Shown: one piece after another, positions 8,062-17,218 of the stretch
How the letters are laid out: each line of letters opens with the position of its first letter
Position numbering within the stretch: position 1 is the first letter of the stretch
DNA from: an uncultured Bacteroides sp.
Lineage (GTDB): Bacteria; Bacteroidota; Bacteroidia; Bacteroidales; Bacteroidaceae
Assembly (NCBI GenBank): GCA_959606905.1
Contig: CAUHML010000012.1
Coordinates: forward strand, 10,461-74,460
DNA: 64,000 bases
Direction of reading: 5' to 3'
Position numbers and translations under genes: made by a program
The notes under the pieces: generated by a model
What the model was told of the DNA's origin: nothing
Seen by the model: the letters and a program-made list of their open reading frames with translations, nothing else
The model's database searches: none

Positions 8062-8910
8062 ATGACAAACCTGACCAATTATCATAGTCATTGCCTGTAT
8101 TGCGACGGACGGGCTAATATGGAAGATTTTATCCGCTTTGCTATCAGCGAAGGCTTTACTTCCTATGGCATTTCTTCCCATGCCCCGTTGCCGTTCTCTA
8201 CTGCATGGACAATGGAATGGGATCGGATGGATGATTACCTTTCTGAATTCTCCCGTCTCAAAGAAAAGTATGCTGATAAAATAGAATTGGCAATCGGCCT
8301 TGAAATAGATTATCTGGATGAGGACAGCAATCCTTCTTTGCCTCGTTTTCAGGATTTGCCGCTTGATTACCGGATCGGTTCGGTACACATGCTGCATTCT
8401 CCGGAGCGGGAAATCGTGGATATTGATACTCCGGCAGATACTTTCCGTCAATTAATAGACAAGCATTTCGATGGTGACTTGGATTATGTGGTTCACCTTT
8501 ATTATAAGAATCTGCTTCGTATGGTAGAATTAGGGGGATTTGATATTGTAGGTCATGCGGATAAGATGCATTACAATGCTTCCTGCTATCGTCCGGGGTT
8601 ATTGGATGAACCGTGGTATGATACATTGGTTCGCGGATACTTCACGGCCATTGCCGAACACGGCTATATTGTAGAAATCAATACCAAAGCTTATCATGAA
8701 CTGGGAACATTCTATCCTAATGAACGATATTTCACTTTCTTGAAAGAATTAGGTGTTCGGGTGCAGGTTAATAGTGATGCTCACTATCCGGAAAGGATAA
8801 ATAATGCTCGTGCCGAAGCTCTGGCTGCTTTGAAGAAGGCAGGTTTCACTTCGGTTGTAGAGTGGCATGATAGAAAATGGGAGGACACGGGAATATCAGT
8901 TCCTCGGTGA
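8062..8910 (+). CDS. PHP-family phosphatase, histidinol-phosphatase-like
   Basis: A 282-residue metal-dependent phosphoesterase of the PHP family. The N-terminal YHSHC (about 7-11) supplies the first two metal-binding His. Further metal-site motifs are GLEIDYL (about 79-85), GSVHML (about 111-116), GHADKM (about 172-177) and NSDAHYP near 233-239, all in the usual order. The length fits HisK-type histidinol-phosphate phosphatases, which make histidinol in histidine biosynthesis. No other his genes are nearby, so the exact substrate is inferred. It lies 63 bases after the ABC-F gene and converges with the lyase gene, whose stop is only 4 bases away. Confidence 0.8.
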   Translation: MTNLTNYHSHCLYCDGRANMEDFIRFAISEGFTSYGISSHAPLPFSTAWTMEWDRMDDYLSEFSRLKEKYADKIELAIGLEIDYLDEDSNPSLPRFQDLPLDYRIGSVHMLHSPEREIVDIDTPADTFRQLIDKHFDGDLDYVVHLYYKNLLRMVELGGFDIVGHADKMHYNASCYRPGLLDEPWYDTLVRGYFTAIAEHGYIVEINTKAYHELGTFYPNERYFTFLKELGVRVQVNSDAHYPERINNARAEALAALKKAGFTSVVEWHDRKWEDTGISVPR

Positions 8911-8914
8911 CCGG

Positions 8915-10963
8915 TTATTTATTTGTAAGTTGGAGTGCAAAAGATTCGTGAGACACGATTTCTTTCTTTTTTATATGAATGATATAAGTGCCCGGTTCTG
9001 AGATAGCAATCGGATTATCATTGTCTATTAGTAAATTGGTAGGATGATAAACACTTGCGTAACATAGATCATTGATGACAGCCGCTTGTGCTTTTTTATC
9101 ATTGCGGATGATATGAACGGAGCGACTGTCGAAATCGCGCACTTTTTGTTGTGTGGTGGCTGGAAGTGTCAGATATACATAAGATGCAGGTGCATCTTTA
9201 CGGTGTTTTAAGTAAACTGAGAATAATTTACTTTTTAGAATTTCGGGTTTGTACATTCCCATAAAATCTTTCCATTGTCCTTCTTTATTCTCGGTCAGAG
9301 TGATGCAAGTGTCCGCCTGCAAGATGATATATCCGGTATTATCATGGAAAATCCGTTTATTGTCATCAGACCATACTTTGCCTTTGCTGAACCGTTGGTC
9401 AATAGATGTCATAATAGTGGCTGTGCTGTCAGCATGGATGTTGCTTCCCATACATAATACATAGTTATCCGTAAATATCCAGGTTTTATTCGCCTCCAGT
9501 TTGTTACGTTTCAGCTGCATAGCAGTAATTCCGGTATTTTGGTAAGTCGTTCCTCCTACATAGGAACTGTGATTTCGCGCATCTGTTTTATTGGGATTAG
9601 GAATAGGCGCATTGCTTTCATAAGTAGTAATCCCCGGGATTCTTCTCCAATTCCAAAAAGGAAAAATGTTATGGTATTCATCTCCATGCACATACGTATA
9701 CAATGCACCGTCGGCCATGTAATATCCTTTCAGGTTATCCTCGTTCACCAGTTCCGTGCCGATTACTCGTTCGGAAGCCATACGTACGGAAGCCAGCCAG
9801 GTAGGAGTACGGTGAACGGTATAGTCCGACTCCCGGAAATGTTTGTTTCCGGTGAATGAGTTGGGGACTTGTGAAAAAGAAGAATTTCGAAGAATCATTT
9901 TCTTTATTTGATCGGCAACTTCCGGTTCGCTGCTTTTCATTAATGAATGTGCGGCAAATAGTAAACTAAATCCTTTGTCAATATCTGCGTTGCGGAATAG
10001 TTGGCGGTTAAGCGCATTTACATCCCAATATCCCCTCCAGATAATCCATTGGTAACCTTCTAGTAGCAGGGAGGTGAGAATTCTTTGTTGTTCCTGTGAA
10101 AAAGCAAGGGTAGTGCCGGTAAATAGTTCCGAATAGAAACTCATATTGCATATAAAAGACAGGCCGTAATTGCCAAACTGTTGTTGGGGCCCGTGCTGGT
10201 GAAAACTCCAGTCAGCTTTGATTCCTTCTTTTTGTCCGAGAGTTATTTCAGAGGCAATAACTTTCCGTGCTTCTTTTGCCAGTTGCCAGTCATTCTGCAA
10301 TAAAGCTCTGATTAGTACATTACCTGCCAGCCAAACTTTGTTCTGTCCTGTCATGCCGAAGGATGAATTCATCATTACTTTGATTGCGCCTTGTTTTTCC
10401 GGTTCGCTCATTTCTTGTTCGAACAATAGGAATGCGGGCCCGAGTGTACGTGGAATGCCGATTTGATTATACCACCAATTTTTGCATACCAGTTTTCTAC
10501 TGAACCAGAAATTCATTGCTTGATGAATGGCGTTAGTCAGTCGGGTTCTTTCAGACGGTTTAAGTATCTGCTTTTTCTGGTAATGGTATTTAGTGAGTTT
10601 CAATATCCGTTCGGTATGTTTTTTCGGTTCCCACCCGGAACGTTTCGTATCTGCGTAGTTGATATCTTCCCATGAACCGTCCGTATGGAGAGTATTTATT
10701 AAATGTTTGATTTCTTTAGGGGAGATAGGATATAGTTGTTGTAACTCAATTACATTCTGGTCCGAAGCTTCCTTCTCTGGAGGGATTGTTGATAATTGCC
10801 TAAGAATCACCTCCTTACCTTTATCTTTGCCGACAGTGGCATTTATATAGTTTCTTTTGATTAAGGCGACTGAGTCATTGAACGCTTCTTGTGCATCGAG
10901 CGGTGCATAGCTTAATAGACAAAGAAGTAACGAGAGATAAAGGTAAGAGGGTGTGATTTTCAT
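8915..10963 (-). CDS. Polysaccharide lyase family 8 (chondroitin AC/hyaluronan lyase-like)
   Basis: A secreted or periplasmic 682-residue enzyme with a signal peptide ending near LDAQ (residue 25). The helical catalytic domain carries the PL8 active site: Asn208 in TGQNKVW, His257 and Tyr266 in FHQHGPQ...GNYG, spaced nine residues apart as in Flavobacterium chondroitinase AC, and Arg320/Arg324 in VNALNRQLFR. Beta-sandwich domains fill the C-terminal half. PL8 enzymes cleave glycosaminoglycans or xanthan by beta-elimination. The FHQHG form suggests a chondroitin/hyaluronan-type substrate, but I cannot tell which. It is 45 bases downstream of a fucose-isomerase-like gene and has no SusC/SusD or unsaturated glucuronyl hydrolase beside it, so it would be an orphan lyase. 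Confidence 0.87.
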   Translation of the reverse strand: MKITPSYLYLSLLLCLLSYAPLDAQEAFNDSVALIKRNYINATVGKDKGKEVILRQLSTIPPEKEASDQNVIELQQLYPISPKEIKHLINTLHTDGSWEDINYADTKRSGWEPKKHTERILKLTKYHYQKKQILKPSERTRLTNAIHQAMNFWFSRKLVCKNWWYNQIGIPRTLGPAFLLFEQEMSEPEKQGAIKVMMNSSFGMTGQNKVWLAGNVLIRALLQNDWQLAKEARKVIASEITLGQKEGIKADWSFHQHGPQQQFGNYGLSFICNMSFYSELFTGTTLAFSQEQQRILTSLLLEGYQWIIWRGYWDVNALNRQLFRNADIDKGFSLLFAAHSLMKSSEPEVADQIKKMILRNSSFSQVPNSFTGNKHFRESDYTVHRTPTWLASVRMASERVIGTELVNEDNLKGYYMADGALYTYVHGDEYHNIFPFWNWRRIPGITTYESNAPIPNPNKTDARNHSSYVGGTTYQNTGITAMQLKRNKLEANKTWIFTDNYVLCMGSNIHADSTATIMTSIDQRFSKGKVWSDDNKRIFHDNTGYIILQADTCITLTENKEGQWKDFMGMYKPEILKSKLFSVYLKHRKDAPASYVYLTLPATTQQKVRDFDSRSVHIIRNDKKAQAAVINDLCYASVYHPTNLLIDNDNPIAISEPGTYIIHIKKKEIVSHESFALQLTNK

Positions 10964-11008
10964 ATTTTCTATTCTAGACTGTTTTCGGATTGCTTTTCTG
11001 TATTTTAT

Positions 11009-12244
11009 TTATTCTGTCCGTTTGCAGGCATTCGCCAGGAAAAACTCATTCAATGCATCTTCGTAATTTCCGTGAATCAGAATATGATGATTGCCCAATG
11101 GATTCTTCAGGAAATACTCGGCGGGAGTATTCATACGGATACGTACCTGTGTACGGCACATATTGATATAATTCGTGTTTTCGGATAATGTTCCCGTGGA
11201 CAAGTAATATTCATCCAGACATTCGCCGCCACATTTAATAATAGTCACGTCTCCTGTTGGAAGTAAGCCTTGGATAGCAATACCTTTTTCTGTCTCGAAG
11301 TGGTTGCGGATAATGTATCTTTCCGTTTGTTTAAGGCCTATGGTACAGTGAGCTAATATAAGCTCGTTGGTGCGGGAATTAATCATGGAAGGATTCGCCA
11401 TGAATCCGTCTTTTCCGGTTAATGACTTCACGGCCAGCAAAGTAAATATCGACTGAAGATCCCCTTCACAACCTGCCATTATGCCATCGTCATTCAGCAA
11501 AGATAATGCCAGACAACCGGTAGTGTCGATTTGCTCAATCAGTTTGAAACAACTGAGTGTCAACGCCTCCAACTTTTCTTCTTCGCATACTTTCTTAATA
11601 GCCCGATATAATCGCATCGCTTTGATTAAATCTTCGGGAGTTCCTTCACGGCAAGCAAGAGCTTGTGAAGCAACGGCAGCACAGGAAGCGCCTACCTGTT
11701 CATCTGTGATTTGTTGAAAATGTTCATAAATTCGTTCCAATGGAATGTCTATGTATTCGATACCCCAACGGCGTTTTGCCAGAAGATAGTCAACATTGCT
11801 GGCGACCAACCAGGATGAAGGTGTTCCGATAACTCCGATGCGTTTGCCGAATAAAGAACGTTGTGCCCGGAAATTATTATAGAGTATATGTACACGTTGT
11901 ATGATTGCCGGTAATTCACCGTGAAGAATTTCGCTTTTCATTCCTCTTCCGCGTAACCATGTAGATATCTCCAGAGCGGCTGCAAGTGAGTTTTGCATAC
12001 CGTCGGCCAGTAAAATGGCAGGGCGGGGAAGTCGTTCGAAATGTTGGATGACCAGTCTTTCTACTCCGCCGGTAGCGATAAAAATAATCTTGAAATCATC
12101 ACTCGTCAACTTGTCCATATCCTGATAATCGACAAGCTTGACAGTATAATATTTTTCGAGTTCGCTTAAAATCGCTTCATGCGAACTGCGCAGCGTGGCT
12201 TGTTTATGAAGTAGTGACGCAAATGAGATAAGGTGTATGGTCAT
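11009..12244 (-). CDS. L-fucose/L-arabinose isomerase-like protein
   Basis: A 411-residue cytoplasmic protein. The overall pattern, with a Rossmann-like N-terminal half (FKIIFIATGGVERL, GKRIGVIGTPSSWL) and a C-terminal GCEGDLQSIFTLLAVKSLTG segment followed by FMANPSMI, resembles the L-fucose isomerase-like superfamily. It is shorter than FucI (about 590 residues), and I cannot point to a full set of metal ligands, so catalysis is not assured. Its gene precedes the PL8 lyase in the same direction with a 45-base gap, so they are probably co-transcribed. A sugar isomerase beside a lyase may act on a product of glycan breakdown, but that is only inferred. Confidence 0.6.
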   Translation of the reverse strand: MTIHLISFASLLHKQATLRSSHEAILSELEKYYTVKLVDYQDMDKLTSDDFKIIFIATGGVERLVIQHFERLPRPAILLADGMQNSLAAALEISTWLRGRGMKSEILHGELPAIIQRVHILYNNFRAQRSLFGKRIGVIGTPSSWLVASNVDYLLAKRRWGIEYIDIPLERIYEHFQQITDEQVGASCAAVASQALACREGTPEDLIKAMRLYRAIKKVCEEEKLEALTLSCFKLIEQIDTTGCLALSLLNDDGIMAGCEGDLQSIFTLLAVKSLTGKDGFMANPSMINSRTNELILAHCTIGLKQTERYIIRNHFETEKGIAIQGLLPTGDVTIIKCGGECLDEYYLSTGTLSENTNYINMCRTQVRIRMNTPAEYFLKNPLGNHHILIHGNYEDALNEFFLANACKRTE

Positions 12245-12273
12245 TATGATATTGTTTTAAGTTTTCCGTATGA

Positions 12274-12281
12274 CAAATGTA
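12274..12281 (-). promoter_or_regulatory. -7 element of the isomerase-like/PL8 operon
   Basis: On the minus strand TACATTTG fits TAnnTTTG and ends 30 bases before the ATG at 12244. No clear -33 element is visible. Confidence 0.4.
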
Positions 12282-12313
12282 TAGCTTTATTTTCAAAATC
12301 CCATAACGTTTTT

Positions 12314-12328
12314 AACCTTGCTAAGGTT
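12314..12328. promoter_or_regulatory. Inverted repeat between divergent genes
   Basis: AACCTT-GCT-AAGGTT is a perfect 6-bp inverted repeat in the 180-bp space between the isomerase-like gene (-) and the aminotransferase gene (+). It lies between their two -7 elements and may be an operator. It is short, so chance cannot be excluded. Confidence 0.3.
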
Positions 12329-12365
12329 TTTAAAGTTTTTATGTCTCTGTATTCAAATTATTGCG

Positions 12366-12373
12366 TACATTTG
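12366..12373 (+). promoter_or_regulatory. -7 element of the aminotransferase gene
   Basis: TACATTTG fits TAnnTTTG and lies 51 bases before the ATG at 12425. The -33 region is poor. Confidence 0.4.
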
Positions 12374-12424
12374 CAGCTCCAAGTAGAAAAAGTAAATAGT
12401 AATTAGTAATTTGTAGTTAAAATT

Positions 12425-13624
12425 ATGCCAACCATATCCATTCGCGGAAACGAGATGCCTGCATCTCCTATCAGAAAACTGGCTCCTTTGGCAGACGCTG
12501 CCAAACAACGCGGAGTTCATGTATTTCACCTGAACATCGGACAGCCTGACCTGCCCACGCCTCAGGTCGCGATTGACGCGATACGCAACATTGATCGCAA
12601 AGTGCTGGAGTACAGTCCCAGCGCAGGTTATCGTAGCTATCGCGAGAAATTAGTAGGATATTATGCAAAGTTCAATATCAATCTTACAGCAGATGATATA
12701 ATCATTACGTCGGGTGGTTCGGAGGCGGTGCTTTTCTCTTTCCTTTCCTGTCTGAATCCCGGGGATGAAATTATTGTTCCGGAACCGGCTTATGCCAACT
12801 ATATGGCATTTGCTATCTCTGCCGGAGCGAAGATCCGCACTATCGCCACGACTATCGAAGAGGGTTTCTCACTTCCGAAAGTGGAGAAATTTGAAGAACT
12901 GATAAATGAACGTACCAAAGCTATCCTGATTTGTAATCCGAACAATCCGACCGGTTATCTGTATACCCGTCGTGAGATGAATCAGATTCGTGACTTGGTG
13001 AAGAAATACGATTTATTCCTTTTCTCCGATGAAGTATATCGCGAATTTATCTATACCGGTTCGCCCTATATTTCTGCCTGCCATTTGGAAGGCATCGAGA
13101 ATAATGTGGTTCTGATTGACTCCGTTTCGAAACGTTATTCGGAATGTGGAATCCGTATCGGTGCGCTGATTACCAAGAACAAAGAGATACGTGACGCTGT
13201 TATGAAGTTCTGTCAGGCTCGTTTGAGTCCCCCTTTGATCGGACAGATTGCTGCCGAGGCTTCATTGGATGCTCCTGAAGAATATTCACGTGAGACCTAT
13301 GATGAATATGTGGAACGTCGTAAATGCCTCATTGACGGATTGAACCGCATTCCGGGTGTTTATTCTCCGATTCCTATGGGAGCTTTCTACACGGTGGCGA
13401 AACTTCCGGTAGATGATTCGGATAAGTTCTGTGCCTGGTGTCTTTCGGACTTCGAGTACGAAGGGCAGACAGTCTTTATGGCTCCGGCTTCCGGTTTCTA
13501 TACCACTCCGGGCTCCGGTATCAACGAGGTTCGTATTGCTTATGTATTGAAAAAAGAAGACTTGACCCGTGCGCTTTTTGTCTTGCAAAAGGCTTTGGAG
13601 GCGTATCCGGGAAGAACGGAATAA
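12425..13624 (+). CDS. PLP-dependent aminotransferase, class I/II (AspC-like)
   Basis: A 399-residue cytoplasmic fold-type I aminotransferase. It shows the expected residues: N-terminal GQPDLPTP (39-46), Asn174 in NPNNPTG, Asp202 and Tyr205 in SDEVYREF, and the PLP Schiff-base Lys236 in DSVSKRYSECGIRIG. Such enzymes move amino groups between amino acids and 2-oxo acids, often aspartate or aromatic substrates. The exact substrate is not readable from sequence. It ends three bases before the permease gene and so is likely co-transcribed with it, although the two functions are not obviously linked. Confidence 0.88.
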   Translation: MPTISIRGNEMPASPIRKLAPLADAAKQRGVHVFHLNIGQPDLPTPQVAIDAIRNIDRKVLEYSPSAGYRSYREKLVGYYAKFNINLTADDIIITSGGSEAVLFSFLSCLNPGDEIIVPEPAYANYMAFAISAGAKIRTIATTIEEGFSLPKVEKFEELINERTKAILICNPNNPTGYLYTRREMNQIRDLVKKYDLFLFSDEVYREFIYTGSPYISACHLEGIENNVVLIDSVSKRYSECGIRIGALITKNKEIRDAVMKFCQARLSPPLIGQIAAEASLDAPEEYSRETYDEYVERRKCLIDGLNRIPGVYSPIPMGAFYTVAKLPVDDSDKFCAWCLSDFEYEGQTVFMAPASGFYTTPGSGINEVRIAYVLKKEDLTRALFVLQKALEAYPGRTE

Positions 13625-13627
13625 AAG

Positions 13628-14872
13628 ATGTCTCTATCACTTTTCATAGCCCGGCGTATCTATCGTGAAAGCGATGGCGGAAAGCAGGTGTCACGTCCTG
13701 CGGTCCTCATTGCTATGGCGGGTATTGCTATCGGACTGGCTGTAATGATTATAGCGGTAGCGGTAGTGATCGGGTTTAAAAGTGAAGTGAGAAATAAGGT
13801 CATTGGATTTGGCTCGCATATCCAGATAACGAATCTGGATGCGGTCAATTCTTATGAGACACATCCGATTGTTGCTGGCGACAGTTTGATTGCCGCCCTT
13901 TCCGATTATCCTGAAGTGAGTCATGTACAACGTTATTCCACCAAACCGGGAATGATAAAAACAGACGACGCCTTTCAGGGAATGGTGCTGAAGGGTGTTG
14001 GACCGGAATTTGATTCCCGCTTTATGAAGGAATATCTGGTCGAAGGAGAAATTCCCGTTTTCAGTGATTCTGTATCTTCCAATCAGGTGCTTATTTCCAA
14101 GGCTTTGGCTACTAAGATGAAGTTGAAGCTAGGAGATAAAATTTATACCTATTATATACAAGATGAGGTTCGTGCCCGTCGTTTGACGATTGCCGGAATC
14201 TATCAGACTAACTTCTCCGAGTATGATAATCTTTTTTTATTGACTGATCTCAATCTGGTGAACCGCTTGAACGGTTGGCAGCGGGAGCAGGTGAGCGGAG
14301 TGGAATTGCAGGTTCGTGATTATGATAAGTTGGAAGACGTAACTTATGAAATCGCTATTGATACCGATAGTCAGCGGGATAAGTTTGGAGGCATATATTA
14401 TGTACGGAATATTGAACAACTGAATCCCCAGATATTTGAATGGCTTGGCTTATTGGATATGAATGTATGGGTGATTTTGTTCTTAATGATAGGGGTTGCC
14501 GGATTTACCATGATTTCCGGTCTATTGATTATTATCATTGAACGTACTAATATGATAGGAATCCTGAAAGCGTTGGGAGCTGACAATTTCACTATTCGTA
14601 AGACGTTTCTTTGGTTCTCTGTTTTTCTTATCGGAAAAGGAATGCTTTGGGGAAACGTGATCGGTCTGGCATTCTACTTTATTCAATCTCAATTCGGAAT
14701 TCTCAAACTCGACCCGGAAAGTTATTATGTCGATACAGTATCGGTCTCTTTCAATATCTGGCTTTTTCTTTTGATTAATATCGGTACATTGTTGTCGTCG
14801 GTGCTGATGTTGATCGGTCCTTCTTTCCTGATAACGAAAATCAATCCGGCAAACTCTATGCGATATGAGTAA
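13628..14872 (+). CDS. FtsX-like ABC permease (LolC/LolE type)
   Basis: A 414-residue inner membrane protein with the LolC/E layout: one N-terminal helix (about 27-50), a large periplasmic domain (about 55-275), then three C-terminal helices (about 280-305, 330-355, 380-400). The start SLFIARRIYRE and the ERTNMIGILKALGADNFTIRK coupling segment are typical. LolC/E permeases work with the LolD ATPase to release lipoproteins from the inner membrane. No ATPase gene is adjacent, so it would need one encoded elsewhere. It overlaps no gene and follows the aminotransferase stop by three bases. Confidence 0.85.
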   Translation: MSLSLFIARRIYRESDGGKQVSRPAVLIAMAGIAIGLAVMIIAVAVVIGFKSEVRNKVIGFGSHIQITNLDAVNSYETHPIVAGDSLIAALSDYPEVSHVQRYSTKPGMIKTDDAFQGMVLKGVGPEFDSRFMKEYLVEGEIPVFSDSVSSNQVLISKALATKMKLKLGDKIYTYYIQDEVRARRLTIAGIYQTNFSEYDNLFLLTDLNLVNRLNGWQREQVSGVELQVRDYDKLEDVTYEIAIDTDSQRDKFGGIYYVRNIEQLNPQIFEWLGLLDMNVWVILFLMIGVAGFTMISGLLIIIIERTNMIGILKALGADNFTIRKTFLWFSVFLIGKGMLWGNVIGLAFYFIQSQFGILKLDPESYYVDTVSVSFNIWLFLLINIGTLLSSVLMLIGPSFLITKINPANSMRYE

Positions 14873-14904
14873 GTCTTCCTTCCGGATATAAATAAACAGG
14901 TTTA

Positions 14905-16077
14905 TTATCTTCTCATAAAATCACCTTTCCCTCGGAAAAGGCGGCATAGCTTGAAATTAAGAGATTGTATCGGTTGGAGAATATCGAATATGGGCAATGA
15001 GAAATAATATTTTCTACCTCCCCCCATTTCTTTGGCTGTCCGGTTAATCACAATAGCTTGCGTTATGTAACGAAGCAGCCATATCAATAATGCAATACCT
15101 GCTACCAGCCAATGAAAGTTGAGTATGCCGAATACGATACCTGCCATACAGGCGACATAGAATAACAGGCGGGAAAATGTTTCGAATCCCGACAGGTAAC
15201 GTTGTGCTCCACGGTAGAAGCGTGCGGTAGCCATATAACTAATTTTTTCTTCCTTCCAGTCTTTGTAGCGATAGACGGGCTGTATACGCATCGTAGCGTT
15301 GAAGTCAGTTTCTACGCGCGTATTCGTTTTGGTTACTATTTGATTAATGAACAAGTCATCTTCTCCGCGTTGCAGGTTCAGATATTTGGAATATCCTTTT
15401 TGTTTGAAGAATAATTCTTTACGGTAAGCCATGTTACGACCGATACCCATATAGGGGTTTCCGGCCAAGGCGAACCCCAGATAACGTAAAGACTGAAATA
15501 ATGTATCGAATGCGATACGTTTGTGTAACCAGCCTTTGATACGGTCGTATCCGCTGTACCCCAATACGATTTGCGTTTGCGAAGTGAAGTTGCGCGCCAT
15601 AAGTTTCAGCCATTGGTTACTTGCAGGCATACAGTTGGTTTCCGTAAATACAAGCCAGTCGTGCTTGCTGGCTTTGATACCTAATGTCAGAGCTAGTTTC
15701 TTGTGGCTGATATAGCGGGCGCTGTCCGGTGTAAAACTATGGTAGAGATGAGGATATTTTTCTTCCATGTATCCCAGCACATCTTCTGTTTCATCAGTGG
15801 AAGCGTCATTGATAACAATGACTTCGAACTGCGGGTAATCTTGTTCCAGAATAGCAGGCAGAATTTTACGCAGGTTATCAGCTTCATTGCGTGCACAAAG
15901 AATGACGGAAAGTGGAGGCAATTCCCGTGAGAAGTGGGTTTCCTCTTTGCGTACAGTCTTATTGCGAACGTGTATCCGATTGTACAAACCGAAATAGTAA
16001 ATAAGCTGAATGATAAAAAGAATACCTGCCGCCGATAAAAGAATCAGTTCGGCAGTATTGAATGTAAATGCTTCCAT
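14905..16077 (-). CDS. Family 2 glycosyltransferase, membrane-bound
   Basis: A 390-residue protein with an N-terminal membrane helix (about 9-29), a GT2 domain (about 50-270) and two or three C-terminal helices (about 295-350). GT2 features include SVILCARNEADNLRKILP, VIVINDASTDET and RGEDDLFINQ for the acceptor/base region. In the place of the usual DxD-type metal motif it has FTETNCMP, so the first acidic residue is Glu and the third is Asn. It would add sugars to a lipid or surface glycan at the cytoplasmic face. Its gene follows the AI-2E-type permease gene by 56 bases with its own -7 element, so it may be both read through and separately started. Confidence 0.85.
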   Translation of the reverse strand: MEAFTFNTAELILLSAAGILFIIQLIYYFGLYNRIHVRNKTVRKEETHFSRELPPLSVILCARNEADNLRKILPAILEQDYPQFEVIVINDASTDETEDVLGYMEEKYPHLYHSFTPDSARYISHKKLALTLGIKASKHDWLVFTETNCMPASNQWLKLMARNFTSQTQIVLGYSGYDRIKGWLHKRIAFDTLFQSLRYLGFALAGNPYMGIGRNMAYRKELFFKQKGYSKYLNLQRGEDDLFINQIVTKTNTRVETDFNATMRIQPVYRYKDWKEEKISYMATARFYRGAQRYLSGFETFSRLLFYVACMAGIVFGILNFHWLVAGIALLIWLLRYITQAIVINRTAKEMGGGRKYYFSLPIFDILQPIQSLNFKLCRLFRGKGDFMRR

Positions 16078-16104
16078 TGAATTTAAGTGTCGTTTTTACG
16101 CCCG

Positions 16105-16112
16105 CAAAAGTA
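16105..16112 (-). promoter_or_regulatory. -7 element ahead of the glycosyltransferase gene
   Basis: On the minus strand TACTTTTG fits TAnnTTTG and ends 27 bases before the ATG at 16077. The -33 element is not clear. Confidence 0.4.
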
Positions 16113-16133
16113 CGCATTTTTTCGATAGTTCCC

Positions 16134-17159
16134 TCATCTTGAAGGAAGGTTATTTCGCAAATCCAGATATTCTTTCTTGAACATATTCACGAAAAGGAAG
16201 AATAGCGAGAGTAATAACGGCCCGAAGATGACTCCCATAAATCCGAATAACGGCAAACCGATGACAACTCCGAAAATAGTGATGAGCGGATGTGTGTCCG
16301 CCATTTTCTTTTGAAGGATAAATCGGATCAGGTTGTCGGATTGTGACACGACGATGGCTCCGTATGCAGCGAGCCCGATTGCATGGAACCAGTCTCCGCT
16401 AATAGCCAGATAAGCGGCTACGGGAAACCATACCAATGCTGTACCTACCATTGGAATAATAGTTGCGAAGCAGGTGAGGAAACCTAATAATAGTATATTG
16501 GGTGCTCCGAAAATAAGATAGCCTATCATGGCGACGCCTCCCTGAATGATAGCCAGCAGAGGAATGCCGATAGCATTGGAACGTACAATCATGTTAATCT
16601 CACGAATGACTTCCTGCGTATTTGCCTCATTAAAAGGAAGAATGTCGTTGACGTATGCTTCCATTTTTTTTCCTCCTATCAGCATAAAGTAAAGCACGAA
16701 TATCATGACGAATAGATTGACTGCAAGGCTGCTGGCGCCTTCCATAATTATCTGTCCGATACGAGGGAGGATAGATACGATGAATGATAGCGTATCTTTT
16801 CCCAATACATCATAACCGGTCTTTTCTTTAATAAATTCTGCTACTTGCTGAATGGGTTCGATAAAGGTTTGCGGAGCCAGATTTATATCCTGAAGTTTGT
16901 TTACCACTAGCCAGATTATTAATCCCAGCGGAACAAGAAACACCATAATGGTTTCTGCCGTAATCAGTAATGCACTGATGCTGCGTTTCATTTTCCGCTT
17001 TTCTGTCAGATAATTCATGTGTGTGCGTACAAGTATATACATAGTTAATGCTCCCAGTAATCCTCCCAAAAAAGGAGTGATTTGCCGGAAGATGATAACT
17101 CCCATAAATAGAATAATGACAATGAGGGAATATTTCCAGTATTGTTCTTTGATGCTCAT
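16134..17159 (-). CDS. AI-2E family transporter (YdiK/TqsA-like)
   Basis: A 341-residue inner membrane protein with about eight hydrophobic helices: two near 10-45, one near 62-85, one near 155-180, then a C-terminal block of four from 205 to 330. The pattern GIPLLAIIQGGVAMIGYLIFG and GLPLFGFMGVIFGPLL near the C-terminus is characteristic of the AI-2E family. The family name comes from TqsA; most members have no proven substrate, and transport of a small molecule or ion is the safe statement. It lies 59 bases downstream of the sensor kinase in the same direction and may be the third gene of that operon. Confidence 0.85.
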   Translation of the reverse strand: MSIKEQYWKYSLIVIILFMGVIIFRQITPFLGGLLGALTMYILVRTHMNYLTEKRKMKRSISALLITAETIMVFLVPLGLIIWLVVNKLQDINLAPQTFIEPIQQVAEFIKEKTGYDVLGKDTLSFIVSILPRIGQIIMEGASSLAVNLFVMIFVLYFMLIGGKKMEAYVNDILPFNEANTQEVIREINMIVRSNAIGIPLLAIIQGGVAMIGYLIFGAPNILLLGFLTCFATIIPMVGTALVWFPVAAYLAISGDWFHAIGLAAYGAIVVSQSDNLIRFILQKKMADTHPLITIFGVVIGLPLFGFMGVIFGPLLLSLFFLFVNMFKKEYLDLRNNLPSR

Positions 17160-17218
17160 ATCGTGCGATTCGTTCGTTTATATAATAATAAACACGAAAA
17201 GCACCGGAAAGGTTTGTT

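Noticed and set aside
8915..10963. Reading the lyase as a heparinase or alginate lyase.
   Set aside because: The Asn-His-Tyr-Arg spacing and the FHQHG motif fit PL8, not PL12, PL17 or PL21.
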